Positions 1 through 7,387 of a DNA stretch of 64,000 nt are shown piece after piece (positions within the stretch are counted from its first letter, which is position 1; each line of letters starts with the position of its first letter). Origin of the DNA: DATNPH01 sp036703315 (GTDB lineage Bacteria; Cyanobacteriota; Cyanobacteriia; Cyanobacteriales; Coleofasciculaceae); NCBI GenBank assembly GCA_036703315.1, contig DATNPH010000196.1, forward strand, positions 11,139-75,138, in the 5' to 3' direction. The notes under the pieces are model-generated. The model was given only the letters and a program-made list of their open reading frames with translations. It did not search any database and had not been told where the DNA came from. A program made the position numbers and the translations under genes.

Positions 1-920
1 AAATCCGAGCCACTGATGGTTTTGACCACTTCACCAGTAAACTGACGCCGCTCTGCTAGATGTTCAATCAGAATGGGGATGAGAATTTGGGAACTCAGGA
101 AGTTCCCCTCACCATCAACGGCAGCAATGCGATCGCTATCACCGTCAAAAACCAATCCCACCGATAAATTTGCGCCTGTTTGATTCCGATGACTCCGTAT
201 CACTCGGAACAACTGAGAAAGGTATTTTGGCAAGGGTTCTGGGGCTCCGCCACCAAACAAAGGGTCGCGTGAGCTATTAATTTCCTGAATTGGTACATCC
301 AACAAGAGTCGGCTTAAGCCACTCGCTGCTGCTCCATGCATCACATCAGCAAAGACTGTTAACTTCTCTTGAGCAATGAACTCCTGAATTTTGGCAATAT
401 CGACTTTTGAGCGCAGTGCCTCACAGTAGCTAGGCCACGGATCAAAGGACTGGAGACTTCCAGGAGTCTTAGCGGCTACTGGAGGCTGAGCGAGTTGAGC
501 TTCAATTTGTTGGGTCATTTCCGGAGGAATCGACCCACCAAACGCTCCTTTCACTTTCAATCCCAGGTAGTTCCCAGGATTATGGCTAGCGGTAAGGACT
601 AAAGCTCCTAATGCATTTTGTTGCTTCGCCGCCCAACTAAACGCCGGTGTTGGGGCGTAACTCTCCGACAGCAGCACATCAAATCCTGCGGCTTGAACGA
701 CCTCAGCCGCCTTTTTGGCAAAGTCTTCCGCCATGAAGCGTCGGTCATAACCCACAATTAGTGTATTGCTCCCTGTGGGTTCGCCATAAATATCAGCCAG
801 AACTTTTGCCGCCACTGGAGCGACCAAAGCCACGCGATCAAAAGTAAAATCGGCGGCAATTATTCCTCGCCAGCCGTCTGTCCCAAACTTAATTGCATCC
901 ACGGCAGGAGCCATAGCCAT
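1..920 (-). CDS. phosphoglucomutase/phosphomannomutase family protein (partial, N-terminal ~306 aa)
   Basis: Alpha-D-phosphohexomutase, moving phosphate between C1 and C6 of glucose- or mannose-phosphate for glycogen and cell-wall sugar supply in the cytoplasm. I translated it by hand from the reverse strand because it runs off the left edge. The start is ATG at 918-920 (a second ATG six bases on is possible). Visible motifs are FGTDGWRGI at the N-terminus, the active-site serine loop TASHNPGNYLG (about residue 110) and the metal-binding loop DGDSDR (about residue 270). The last residues seen are VKTISGSD. The family is usually 450-490 aa, so the sugar-binding and C-terminal domains lie outside. 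Which hexose it prefers cannot be told from this part. Confidence 0.93.
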   Translation of the reverse strand, partial: MAMAPAVDAIKFGTDGWRGIIAADFTFDRVALVAPVAAKVLADIYGEPTGSNTLIVGYDRRFMAEDFAKKAAEVVQAAGFDVLLSESYAPTPAFSWAAKQQNALGALVLTASHNPGNYLGLKVKGAFGGSIPPEMTQQIEAQLAQPPVAAKTPGSLQSFDPWPSYCEALRSKVDIAKIQEFIAQEKLTVFADVMHGAAASGLSRLLLDVPIQEINSSRDPLFGGGAPEPLPKYLSQLFRVIRSHRNQTGANLSVGLVFDGDSDRIAAVDGEGNFLSSQILIPILIEHLAERRQFTGEVVKTISGSD

Positions 921-1101
921 AATTATAAAGATTGCTAGTTGTGTTCGATTTCAAGGCTGACGGCAGGATCTTAGCATTAGTGATGCTTACTGTCTTGCTC
1001 TGCTATGTCGTTAGTCCTGATTCAAAAGTTCCCCTTAACCTTCAATACACAAGCCATGAAAATCTTTCTCCCCTACTCCCTGCCCCAAAGGATCTAGTCA
1101 C

Positions 1102-1446
1102 TCAGGGTTCAGCACTTTGAATAGTCTCGTCTAGGTTGGGTGCGCTAAACTCCAACTCTGGTAGGTTTTCCAGAAGCGATCGCAGCTTCATGCGCTCAAT
1201 ATAGGGCCAGCCACCTGCTTCTTCCATATCTTTCAGGAGAGCGTAAAGGGCTTGCCGATTATCCGGCAACGAGGCTTGAAACAAGTCCTCTCGGATCTCG
1301 CGATGCAATTGTTCCAAAGCTCGCAACAAAGCCAACAGCTCTACACTGTTACCTTGATAGCTAGCCGCTACAGCACGAATATTGGCGCTAATGGCTTGCA
1401 GTTTATTCTGAAGCTGCTTTAAATCCGAATCTTTCTCACCGTTCAT
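1102..1446 (-). CDS. small conserved cyanobacterial-type hypothetical protein (114 aa)
   Basis: Function unknown. The open frame extends upstream to 1545, but I choose the ATG at 1444-1446: the protein from there (MNGEKDSDLKQLQNKL...) is compositionally coherent, while the upstream extension is basic and rich in Cys, Phe and Tyr and looks untranslated. The protein is acidic and predicted mostly alpha-helical, with heptad-like leucines over residues 7-60, then a PYIERMKLRSLLENLPELE segment. No signal peptide or membrane segment is visible. It lies between the phosphohexomutase gene (divergent from 920) and psbO, without clear operon partners. Expression and start are inferred. Confidence 0.6.
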   Translation of the reverse strand: MNGEKDSDLKQLQNKLQAISANIRAVAASYQGNSVELLALLRALEQLHREIREDLFQASLPDNRQALYALLKDMEEAGGWPYIERMKLRSLLENLPELEFSAPNLDETIQSAEP

Positions 1447-2049
1447 GTCATTAATTCTACAGAATTTATATTGACAAAAATAATTAAACATGCACTTAGC
1501 ACGAGCCGAACTTGGTACTGCGACACTAATGCTCCTAATGGGCAAAATTTTAGGCGTAAGGCAAGTTCCTGCCTAGTCCTTAGTAAAGGACTATAAGGTT
1601 TTTTACCTAGATGACATACAGAAATCTCAGTTTTAGGACAAGAAGCCGCTCTGGCTGCAAGAGTCTTCAACCGAAAACTGCTAGATCTATTCCAACCTCA
1701 TTTTCAACCTTCGTTGGATTAAAAATGAGTTGGCTGTAATGAGCAAGTATTTGAAAGCTTAAAGGCGACTCTTCCCGTGTACAATGCTCTAATGAAGAGC
1801 TGAGGCTCACGCACTCGGTGCCATTCTAGGGACTTTGCTTAACTTGGCAGCAGTTCAACAGATGCGGTTACTCACCGAATTGCTCGTGTGCCCAAAAATA
1901 TACCATGGGTGACAAGTGAATTGTGGTCATTTCTTATCGATGTCTTGAGGACAGTAGCTGTTTTACTCCTATTCATCGGAGCCCGATTCACGCATTACCC
2001 TAATAGAAATTTTCAGATCAGATTATTTTATTGAGGATTGAGGTTGACC
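1447..2049. other. intergenic region upstream of psbO
   Basis: About 600 bases without a supportable gene; short open frames here lack ribosome sites and family resemblance. It must hold the promoter and leader of psbO. The last 60 bases are AT-rich and a GAGG Shine-Dalgarno sequence lies just before the psbO ATG. I could not assign a clear -35/-10 pair. Confidence 0.5.
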
Positions 2050-2883
2050 ATGAGGTATCGTGCTTTCATTGTTGCCTTCCTAGCGTTGTGCCTGGGGGTA
2101 CTGACAGCTTGTAGTGAAGGTCCAGCAAATGCAACTGACGCTCGACTCAGCTATGACCAGATTAGAGGTACTGGTCTAGCGAATAACTGCCCACAACTGG
2201 CAGAAACGACTCGCGGTGCTATTCCCTTAGATACCAGCCAGTCCTATCTGCTCACGGATTTGTGCTTACAGCCGACCACCTTTTTTGTCAAGGAAGAACC
2301 TGCTAATAAGCGCCAAGAAGCAGAATATATTCCGGGCAAGTTATTGACGCGGCTCACCTCCAGTATTGACCAAGTTCGAGGAGATCTAAATATTGCTAAA
2401 GATGGAACCCTGACCTTTGTTGAAAAGGATGGTTTAGACTTTCAAGCAATTACAGTACAGTTGCCTGGAGGGGAGCGAGTACCTTTCCTGTTCACGATTA
2501 AAAATTTGGTTGCCAAAAGTCAGCCTGGTCTTGACAGCATTAACACTTCCACAGACTTTAAAGGCGAGTTCCAAGTCCCCTCCTACCGGGGGTCTGTTTT
2601 CCTCGATCCAAAGGGTCGTGGTGTAGCGGCTGGCTATGATAATGCGATCGCTCTCCCATCCCAAGCTGATAGTACAGACCTTAACCGTGCCAATGTTAAG
2701 CGTGTAGAAACTCTCCCTGGCTCAATCTCTCTCCAAATCGCCAAAGTAGACAGTGGCACTGGCGAAATTGCTGGTACATTTGAGAGCGAACAGCCTTCCG
2801 ATACTGACTTGGGAGCTGCTGAGCCAAAAGAAGTCAAAATTCGGGGTATCTTCTACGCTCGCATTGAACCGGAACAAGCTTAG
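2050..2883 (+). CDS. psbO: photosystem II manganese-stabilizing protein PsbO
   Basis: Extrinsic 33-kDa subunit on the lumenal side of photosystem II that stabilises the Mn4CaO5 cluster. The sequence matches the family along its length: LSYDQIRGTGLANNCP, LCLQPTTFFVKEEP, PGGERVPFLFTIKNLVA, STDFKGEFQVPSYRG, FLDPKGRG and EVKIRGIFYARIEP. The two conserved cysteines (NNCPQL and DLCLQP) that form the structural disulfide are present. An N-terminal signal ends in a lipobox-like LTAC (about residue 22), so lipidation is possible. The frame opens at a TTG at 2038, but the ATG at 2050 has GAGG at good spacing and starts the canonical MRYRAFIVAFLALC signal. It is monocistronic with terminator-like hairpins downstream. 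Confidence 0.97.
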   Translation: MRYRAFIVAFLALCLGVLTACSEGPANATDARLSYDQIRGTGLANNCPQLAETTRGAIPLDTSQSYLLTDLCLQPTTFFVKEEPANKRQEAEYIPGKLLTRLTSSIDQVRGDLNIAKDGTLTFVEKDGLDFQAITVQLPGGERVPFLFTIKNLVAKSQPGLDSINTSTDFKGEFQVPSYRGSVFLDPKGRGVAAGYDNAIALPSQADSTDLNRANVKRVETLPGSISLQIAKVDSGTGEIAGTFESEQPSDTDLGAAEPKEVKIRGIFYARIEPEQA

Positions 2884-3066
2884 ACATTCATTCATCAAAT
2901 CCCGCCAGGACAACCCATCTCGTAGAGTGAGGAAAAATGACGGGCGGGAGTTGAACTAGTAGTTCTTAGGTAGTAGCTCGTGGGGAAACAGACAAAAATC
3001 CGAGAGGAACTCTATTCCCTACCAGCTACTATCTACTAACCCGTAGCTACTAACCATTAGCTAAAA

Positions 3067-3092
3067 CCCTGCCTTGTAGAGCAGGATTTTTA
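3067..3092 (+). terminator. rho-independent terminator downstream of psbO
   Basis: Inverted repeat CCTGC/GCAGG (3068-3072 and 3081-3085) with an 8-base loop, followed by a T-rich tract. It lies 180 bases after the psbO stop, the only upstream gene on this strand. Confidence 0.6.
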
Positions 3093-3132
3093 TTCTAGGC
3101 GCAGCTTAGTGTGAGTGTTTATAAGGTGTTCG

Positions 3133-3157
3133 AAAAGGGGCAGATGCCCTTTTTTTT
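3133..3157 (+). terminator. second terminator-like hairpin
   Basis: AAAAGGGGCA-GA-TGCCCTTTTT forms a tight hairpin with a run of eight T. It is 40 bases after the previous hairpin, a probable tandem terminator insulating psbO from the sigma-factor gene. The A-run/T-run symmetry would let it work on both strands. Confidence 0.6.
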
Positions 3158-3551
3158 ATAAACATAAGCTTTGCTTATCTCCATACAGCTTGTTGGTGAG
3201 CTTCTTCACTTCTGCTGGTAAGAACCAATACAAACCTATCCGTGAGAAATGAATGCGCTTTAGTATAAATATTGCGGCTCCCCATCACTCAACTCAGTGA
3301 AATTGCTATTATAAGAAATCTTACTCAACTGATAAGATTGTATTGCAACAGCATGTCTACTCGCTGTAAGATTGGATTTTTCCAAGAGCCGTCAATTTTC
3401 ATCATGGCTTAAGTGCAGTTGTCTAAAGGGTGCTAAGAAGCCTTGGGAACCTAATCCTTGTGTTCTAAATCACAGCAGCAATTTTCAAAAGAGATTCTTA
3501 TATGAATTGAGACTCTCTCATCAGATTGTGCTCTACCACCCGAATTGTGCT

Positions 3552-4328
3552 ATGTCTACCCCTGTTACCCCTGAACTGAAGCATGAAAGCTTACGACTAT
3601 TGCGAGAATATCAGCAATTTTATTCTCCTGAGATTCGTAATCAGCTAGTTCACCTCAATTTTGGACTGGTTAGAAAAGAAGCCCATCACTGGGTTAACCA
3701 GTGTACCGAAAGCTACGAAGACTTGCTTCAGGTTGGCTGTATTGGCTTAATCCGCGCCATTGAACGTTTTGATACGACTAAAGGGAGTGCTTTCAGTTCG
3801 TTTGCTATTCCCTATATTCGTGGTGAAATACAACACTATCTAAGAGATAGAGGCTGCTCAGTTCGTATTCCTCGACGCTGGGTGACACTGCGGCAGCAGT
3901 CAGCGGAAATCGTTCAAGATTTACGGGTCAAGTTCAACCGACAACCGACCGACTCTGAAATAGCGGCAGTATTAGATATCTCCCTATGTGAATGGCTAGA
4001 AATTAAGCTGGCTCATCAAAATCGTGAACCCCTAAGCTTAGATACACCTGTGCGAGACGCCGAGGAGGGAACGACTAGCCTAGGCGAACTCGTACCCGAT
4101 CCTCGATATCGCAGTTTTCAGCTAGCCCAAGAAGACCAAATCCGCTTACAACAAGCTTTGGCTCACTTGGAGAAGCGAACTCGCGAAATTCTAGAATTTG
4201 TCTTCTTACATGACTTGACACAAAAAGAGGTAGCAGAAATTTTAGATATCAGTGTAGTGACCGTCTCTCGTCGCGTTAAAAAGGGACTAGACGCACTGAA
4301 AAACTTAATGAGTGGATCGGATCATTAA
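3552..4328 (+). CDS. sigF: group 3 RNA polymerase sigma factor, SigF-like (258 aa)
   Basis: Alternative sigma factor directing RNA polymerase to a special promoter set; in cyanobacteria SigF is linked to pilus and motility or stress genes (family knowledge). Region 2 is seen in YEDLLQVGCIGLIRAIERFD and FSSFAIPYIRGEIQHYLRD, region 3 in VRIPRRW and NRQPTDSEIAAVLD, and region 4 helix-turn-helix in DLTQKEVAEILDISVVTVSRRVKKGL at the C-terminus. The open frame starts at a TTG at 3372, adding 60 residues with no resemblance to sigma factors, so I use the ATG at 3552. The length agrees with SigF. No anti-sigma gene is adjacent. The lipoprotein with a pilus-like tail begins about 390 bases downstream. 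Confidence 0.9.
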   Translation: MSTPVTPELKHESLRLLREYQQFYSPEIRNQLVHLNFGLVRKEAHHWVNQCTESYEDLLQVGCIGLIRAIERFDTTKGSAFSSFAIPYIRGEIQHYLRDRGCSVRIPRRWVTLRQQSAEIVQDLRVKFNRQPTDSEIAAVLDISLCEWLEIKLAHQNREPLSLDTPVRDAEEGTTSLGELVPDPRYRSFQLAQEDQIRLQQALAHLEKRTREILEFVFLHDLTQKEVAEILDISVVTVSRRVKKGLDALKNLMSGSDH

Positions 4329-4360
4329 AAACCTTCCTTTCTAAGGGAGAGGTACGTTTC

Positions 4361-4400
4361 AAGTGCTGAGTGATGACTTAGAAATTCCAACTCAGCACTT
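4361..4400. terminator. 11-bp perfect inverted repeat downstream of sigF
   Basis: AAGTGCTGAGT at 4361-4371 is repeated inverted at 4390-4400 with an 18-base spacer. It could be a factor-assisted terminator or a small repeat element; no T-run follows, so a classic intrinsic terminator is unlikely. Confidence 0.4.
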
Positions 4401-4715
4401 AGTGATTAAGTGATTCGACTTACTTCTTCCAAGTTAAGGGCAATTACAGAGAGTGCGAGAAACCACAGCTATCTAAGCCGCTTCATCCGTGACACTGCCT
4501 TGCGAAAACTAATATATTTGTAAGTAGGTAGGCACACAAGTATACTAATCGTTTCTACTTGCAGAGTGAACTGTTAAGGACAGTGAAGTTGACCAAGCCG
4601 CCTTTGAGCACGAACTACCAAAAACTGTTCAGATATACTGACTGAGCTACAGACTGGCTTGATTTCCAACTATGGGTAAATTGGTGTCTTTTGGTAAAAA
4701 ATTGGGGTACTGGTG
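4401..4715. other. intergenic region before the lipoprotein gene
   Basis: No gene is seen. It presumably contains the promoter for the lipoprotein-hisS group; the stretch at 4505-4555 is AT-rich, but I cannot name a definite promoter. Confidence 0.4.
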
Positions 4716-5627
4716 ATGCGTCAAGTTTCAATAATTGCGTTGGTAAGTGTTCTTGCTCTGTTCCTGGGTGGCTGTCCTGCTGAAGACGAAGGTGGAGAAA
4801 CTAGCAGCAGCCCTTCGCCAACGACTGTTGCCGTCCGAACTTCTCCAAAAAGTTCACCTTCTGCAACTCCCTTTGCCAATCCATTGACGCCCCAAAAATC
4901 GGTGAATCCCCCAACGGCTACAGGATTGATTCAATCCCCACCAGCCGAGGCAGTAGCCAAGCAAATTTCCAGAGGGCGGGCTGATCCATTTTCCGCAATT
5001 CAAGTACAGCCCGAAATAACGGTGTCGCCAAACCCGGCAGGTGGAGGTGGAACTTCTACAAGCCCTGTGCCAGTTGTACCACCACTGCCTGGAGTGCCGA
5101 GGAGTAGAGGCAGACAACCCGTTGTACGAAATCAACCGTCAGAACCTATATCATCTAGAGGAAATATATCACCTAGAGGAAATATATCACCTAGAGGAAA
5201 TATATTGCCTCGTCCCCCGCAACAGGGTTCAAGACCTCAGACTTCCGTTCCTAGGCGTCCTAATCCTGCTCCTGGTAGTCGTCCTGCGGGTTTCCCTCCC
5301 ACTGTAGCTACTGCTCCTAGATTTATACCTCAACTGCCGAAGCTCCCAGAACCAACACAGGCAAAGGGAGTTGAAGTTACAGGCGTGGTTGAAGTAGGTG
5401 GTGAAACTAGAGCAATTATCAAAGTACCGAATGAACCCAGTCGTACTGTCCGTGAGGGAGATCGGTTATTCAATGGGCAAGTGCTAGTTAAGCGGATCGA
5501 GGCGAGAGGGGCTACTCCACTTGTAATTCTGGAGCAGTACGGAGTTGAGGTGGCAAGACGAATTGGCGATGCACCAGCGGGAGGCGCTCCAGGGGAAATC
5601 CCTGGAACCGAACCAGGAGCAGCGTGA
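4716..5627 (+). CDS. proline-rich lipoprotein with PilP/GspC-like C-terminal domain
   Basis: Not firmly recognised. The ATG at 4716 (a GTG precedes it at 4713) starts a lipoprotein signal ending in FLGGC, so the protein should be anchored in a membrane. Residues about 25-200 are a Ser/Pro/Thr/Gly-rich linker containing an RGRADPFSAI segment and three repeats of S-P-R-G-N-I. The last ~90 residues (VEVTGVVEVGGETRAIIKVP to VARRIGD) look like a small beta domain with the pattern of PilP and GspC homology-region domains: a G-x-V strand, a REGDRLFNGQVLVKRI turn and a final hydrophobic strand. In those families the domain links the inner-membrane platform to the secretin. Assignment to type IV pili is inference. 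Confidence 0.6.
   Translation: MRQVSIIALVSVLALFLGGCPAEDEGGETSSSPSPTTVAVRTSPKSSPSATPFANPLTPQKSVNPPTATGLIQSPPAEAVAKQISRGRADPFSAIQVQPEITVSPNPAGGGGTSTSPVPVVPPLPGVPRSRGRQPVVRNQPSEPISSRGNISPRGNISPRGNILPRPPQQGSRPQTSVPRRPNPAPGSRPAGFPPTVATAPRFIPQLPKLPEPTQAKGVEVTGVVEVGGETRAIIKVPNEPSRTVREGDRLFNGQVLVKRIEARGATPLVILEQYGVEVARRIGDAPAGGAPGEIPGTEPGAA
5152..5205 (+). repeat. three in-frame 18-bp tandem repeats
   Basis: Unit TCACCTAGAGGAAATATA occurs three times (first copy with one change) and encodes S-[SP]-R-G-N-I each time. It sits in the disordered linker of the lipoprotein and is a likely site of length variation. Confidence 0.9.
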
Positions 5628-5664
5628 TATATACCGATAGAAGCTGGATGTAGGAGTTTAACGA

Positions 5665-5958
5665 GTGCAAAAAGTGGTGCTCGAACAGTCACGGTATCAA
5701 ATTTGCTGTCCTAGGTTACCCTTGGCAGTGTATCGAGAGGTTGTTGCCCATTTGCGGCAAGTGCAAGGAGTAGACGCCGATCTGATTACTCAGACATCCC
5801 AGCAGTTTGATTACAACCAAAGTCAGGCTGATGGCTTGTGGATTCAGTATGCGAATGCTTCTGATCTAGAGAGTCGAGAACGCGTAAACCGAATATTGGC
5901 GTACTATCAAGGCCGCTACGGTGCCTGGGAGGAACAAACTTCTCAGGCACTGCTGTGA
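5665..5958 (+). CDS. conserved hypothetical protein upstream of hisS (97 aa)
   Basis: Function unknown. It starts at GTG 5665 with AGGAG eight bases upstream. The protein has an N-terminal basic strand, then helical segments: LPLAVYREVVAHLRQVQGVDADLI and ASDLESRERVNRILAYYQGRYGAWEE. No signal peptide or membrane helix is visible. It lies 37 bases after the lipoprotein and 33 bases before hisS, all in one direction, so the three are probably cotranscribed. It resembles small cyanobacterial proteins annotated only as hypothetical. Confidence 0.75.
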   Translation: MQKVVLEQSRYQICCPRLPLAVYREVVAHLRQVQGVDADLITQTSQQFDYNQSQADGLWIQYANASDLESRERVNRILAYYQGRYGAWEEQTSQALL

Positions 5959-5991
5959 GACAGGATTGGAAGCGAAAGTATAGAAAGTTTA

Positions 5992-7275
5992 ATGAATTTG
6001 ATCCAGGCATTACGAGGAACACGAGACATTCTGCCGGAAGAGGTCGGATATTGGCAGCTGGTAGAAGCGATCGCGCGCCAGATTCTTTCCAAAGCAGCTT
6101 ATCAGGAAATTCGTCCCCCCATTTTCGAGCGAACTGAGCTGTTTGAACGGGGTATTGGTGAAGCGACAGACGTTGTTGGAAAGGAAATGTACACATTCAA
6201 TGACCGGGCTACCCCACCGCGTTCTGTAACTCTACGCCCAGAAGGGACAGCCGGCGTAGTACGAGCGTTTATTCAAAACAATCTCTATGCCAGTGGTGGG
6301 GTGCAGCGCCTTTGGTATACAGGGCCCATGTTTCGCTACGAAAATCCTCAAGCAGGGCGTCAGCGACAATTTCACCAACTGGGTGTAGAGGTGATTGGCA
6401 GTGGTAGTCCAAGGGCAGATGCTGAGGTGATTGCGATCGCCACAGATATCCTACAAGCCTTAGGCTTAAAAAACCTGCATTTAGACATCAACTCAGTCGG
6501 GAATATAGAAGACCGACATCAATATCGAGAAGCACTGGTGGCTTACCTAACGCCTTATAAGGATGAATTAGACCAAGACTCTCAGGATCGTCTAAGCCGC
6601 AATCCCTTGCGAATTTTAGACAGTAAAGACAAAAGGACAAAGGAGATTGCTCAGGATGCTCCCAGTATTGTGGACTATCTTGGGACAGACTCTAAAGGTC
6701 ACTTTGAACAGGTGCAGCAGTTATTGAGCGAGCTGGGAATTAGTTACCAAGTCAATCCTCGCTTAGTGCGTGGTTTGGATTACTACACCCATACTGCCTT
6801 TGAAATTCAGTCCGATGACTTGGGAGCGCAAGCTACAGTCTGTGGTGGCGGTCGCTATGACGGGTTAGTGAAGGAATTGGGAGGCACCCAAACGGCAGCC
6901 GTAGGTTGGGCAATTGGTCTGGAGCGTCTGATTTTGCTGCTGCAACAGCTGCAAGACTCCCCTCGTCCAGTGCTGGATTTTTATGTAGTATCAAAAGGCG
7001 ATGTGGCAGAAGCCCAAGCGCTAACACTGGCTCAAAAGCTACGTCATGCAGGGTTTGCTGTGGAACTCGACTTGAGCGGCAGTGCCTTTGGCAAGCAGTT
7101 TAAACGGGCTGACCGTAGTGGGGCAGTTGCCTGCTTGGTTCTGGGAGATGCCGAGGCTCAGAAGGGTACAGTTAATCTCAAGTGGCTCAAGTCTGGCGAA
7201 CAACAGGTGATCGCGCAAGCTGACTTACTGGAAAAGACGGATCAGCTACGACACGAGATCGAGAGGTTGGGATAA
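5992..7275 (+). CDS. hisS: histidyl-tRNA synthetase
   Basis: Class II aminoacyl-tRNA synthetase charging tRNA-His with histidine. Motif 1 region is YQEIRPPIFERTELFERG; motif 2 covers VTLRPEGTAG and MFRYENPQAGRQRQFHQLG; the histidine-binding motif is LVRGLDYYTHTAFE; motif 3 is VGWAIGLERL near residue 310. The C-terminal ~90 residues form the anticodon-binding domain (LDFYVVSKGDVAEAQALTLAQKLR onward). Length 427 aa is normal. The ATG at 5992 gives the conserved start MNLIQALRGTRDILP. Confidence 0.97.
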   Translation: MNLIQALRGTRDILPEEVGYWQLVEAIARQILSKAAYQEIRPPIFERTELFERGIGEATDVVGKEMYTFNDRATPPRSVTLRPEGTAGVVRAFIQNNLYASGGVQRLWYTGPMFRYENPQAGRQRQFHQLGVEVIGSGSPRADAEVIAIATDILQALGLKNLHLDINSVGNIEDRHQYREALVAYLTPYKDELDQDSQDRLSRNPLRILDSKDKRTKEIAQDAPSIVDYLGTDSKGHFEQVQQLLSELGISYQVNPRLVRGLDYYTHTAFEIQSDDLGAQATVCGGGRYDGLVKELGGTQTAAVGWAIGLERLILLLQQLQDSPRPVLDFYVVSKGDVAEAQALTLAQKLRHAGFAVELDLSGSAFGKQFKRADRSGAVACLVLGDAEAQKGTVNLKWLKSGEQQVIAQADLLEKTDQLRHEIERLG

Positions 7276-7387
7276 AAATAATAGTTCTTGGTAATTTAGT
7301 TGTTAGCCGAAGAGCTTCTAGCAGACATTAGACTTAAGAAATTAAATATTGGACGCTAGACGAAAGCGCCTTCTACAGTCCAAACTG

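Noticed and set aside
1443..1670. Reverse-strand frame upstream of the 114-aa gene
   Set aside because: Overlaps the start region of a better gene, no ribosome site, composition not protein-like.
5955..6137. Short forward frame overlapping the hisS start
   Set aside because: Out-of-frame shadow of hisS.
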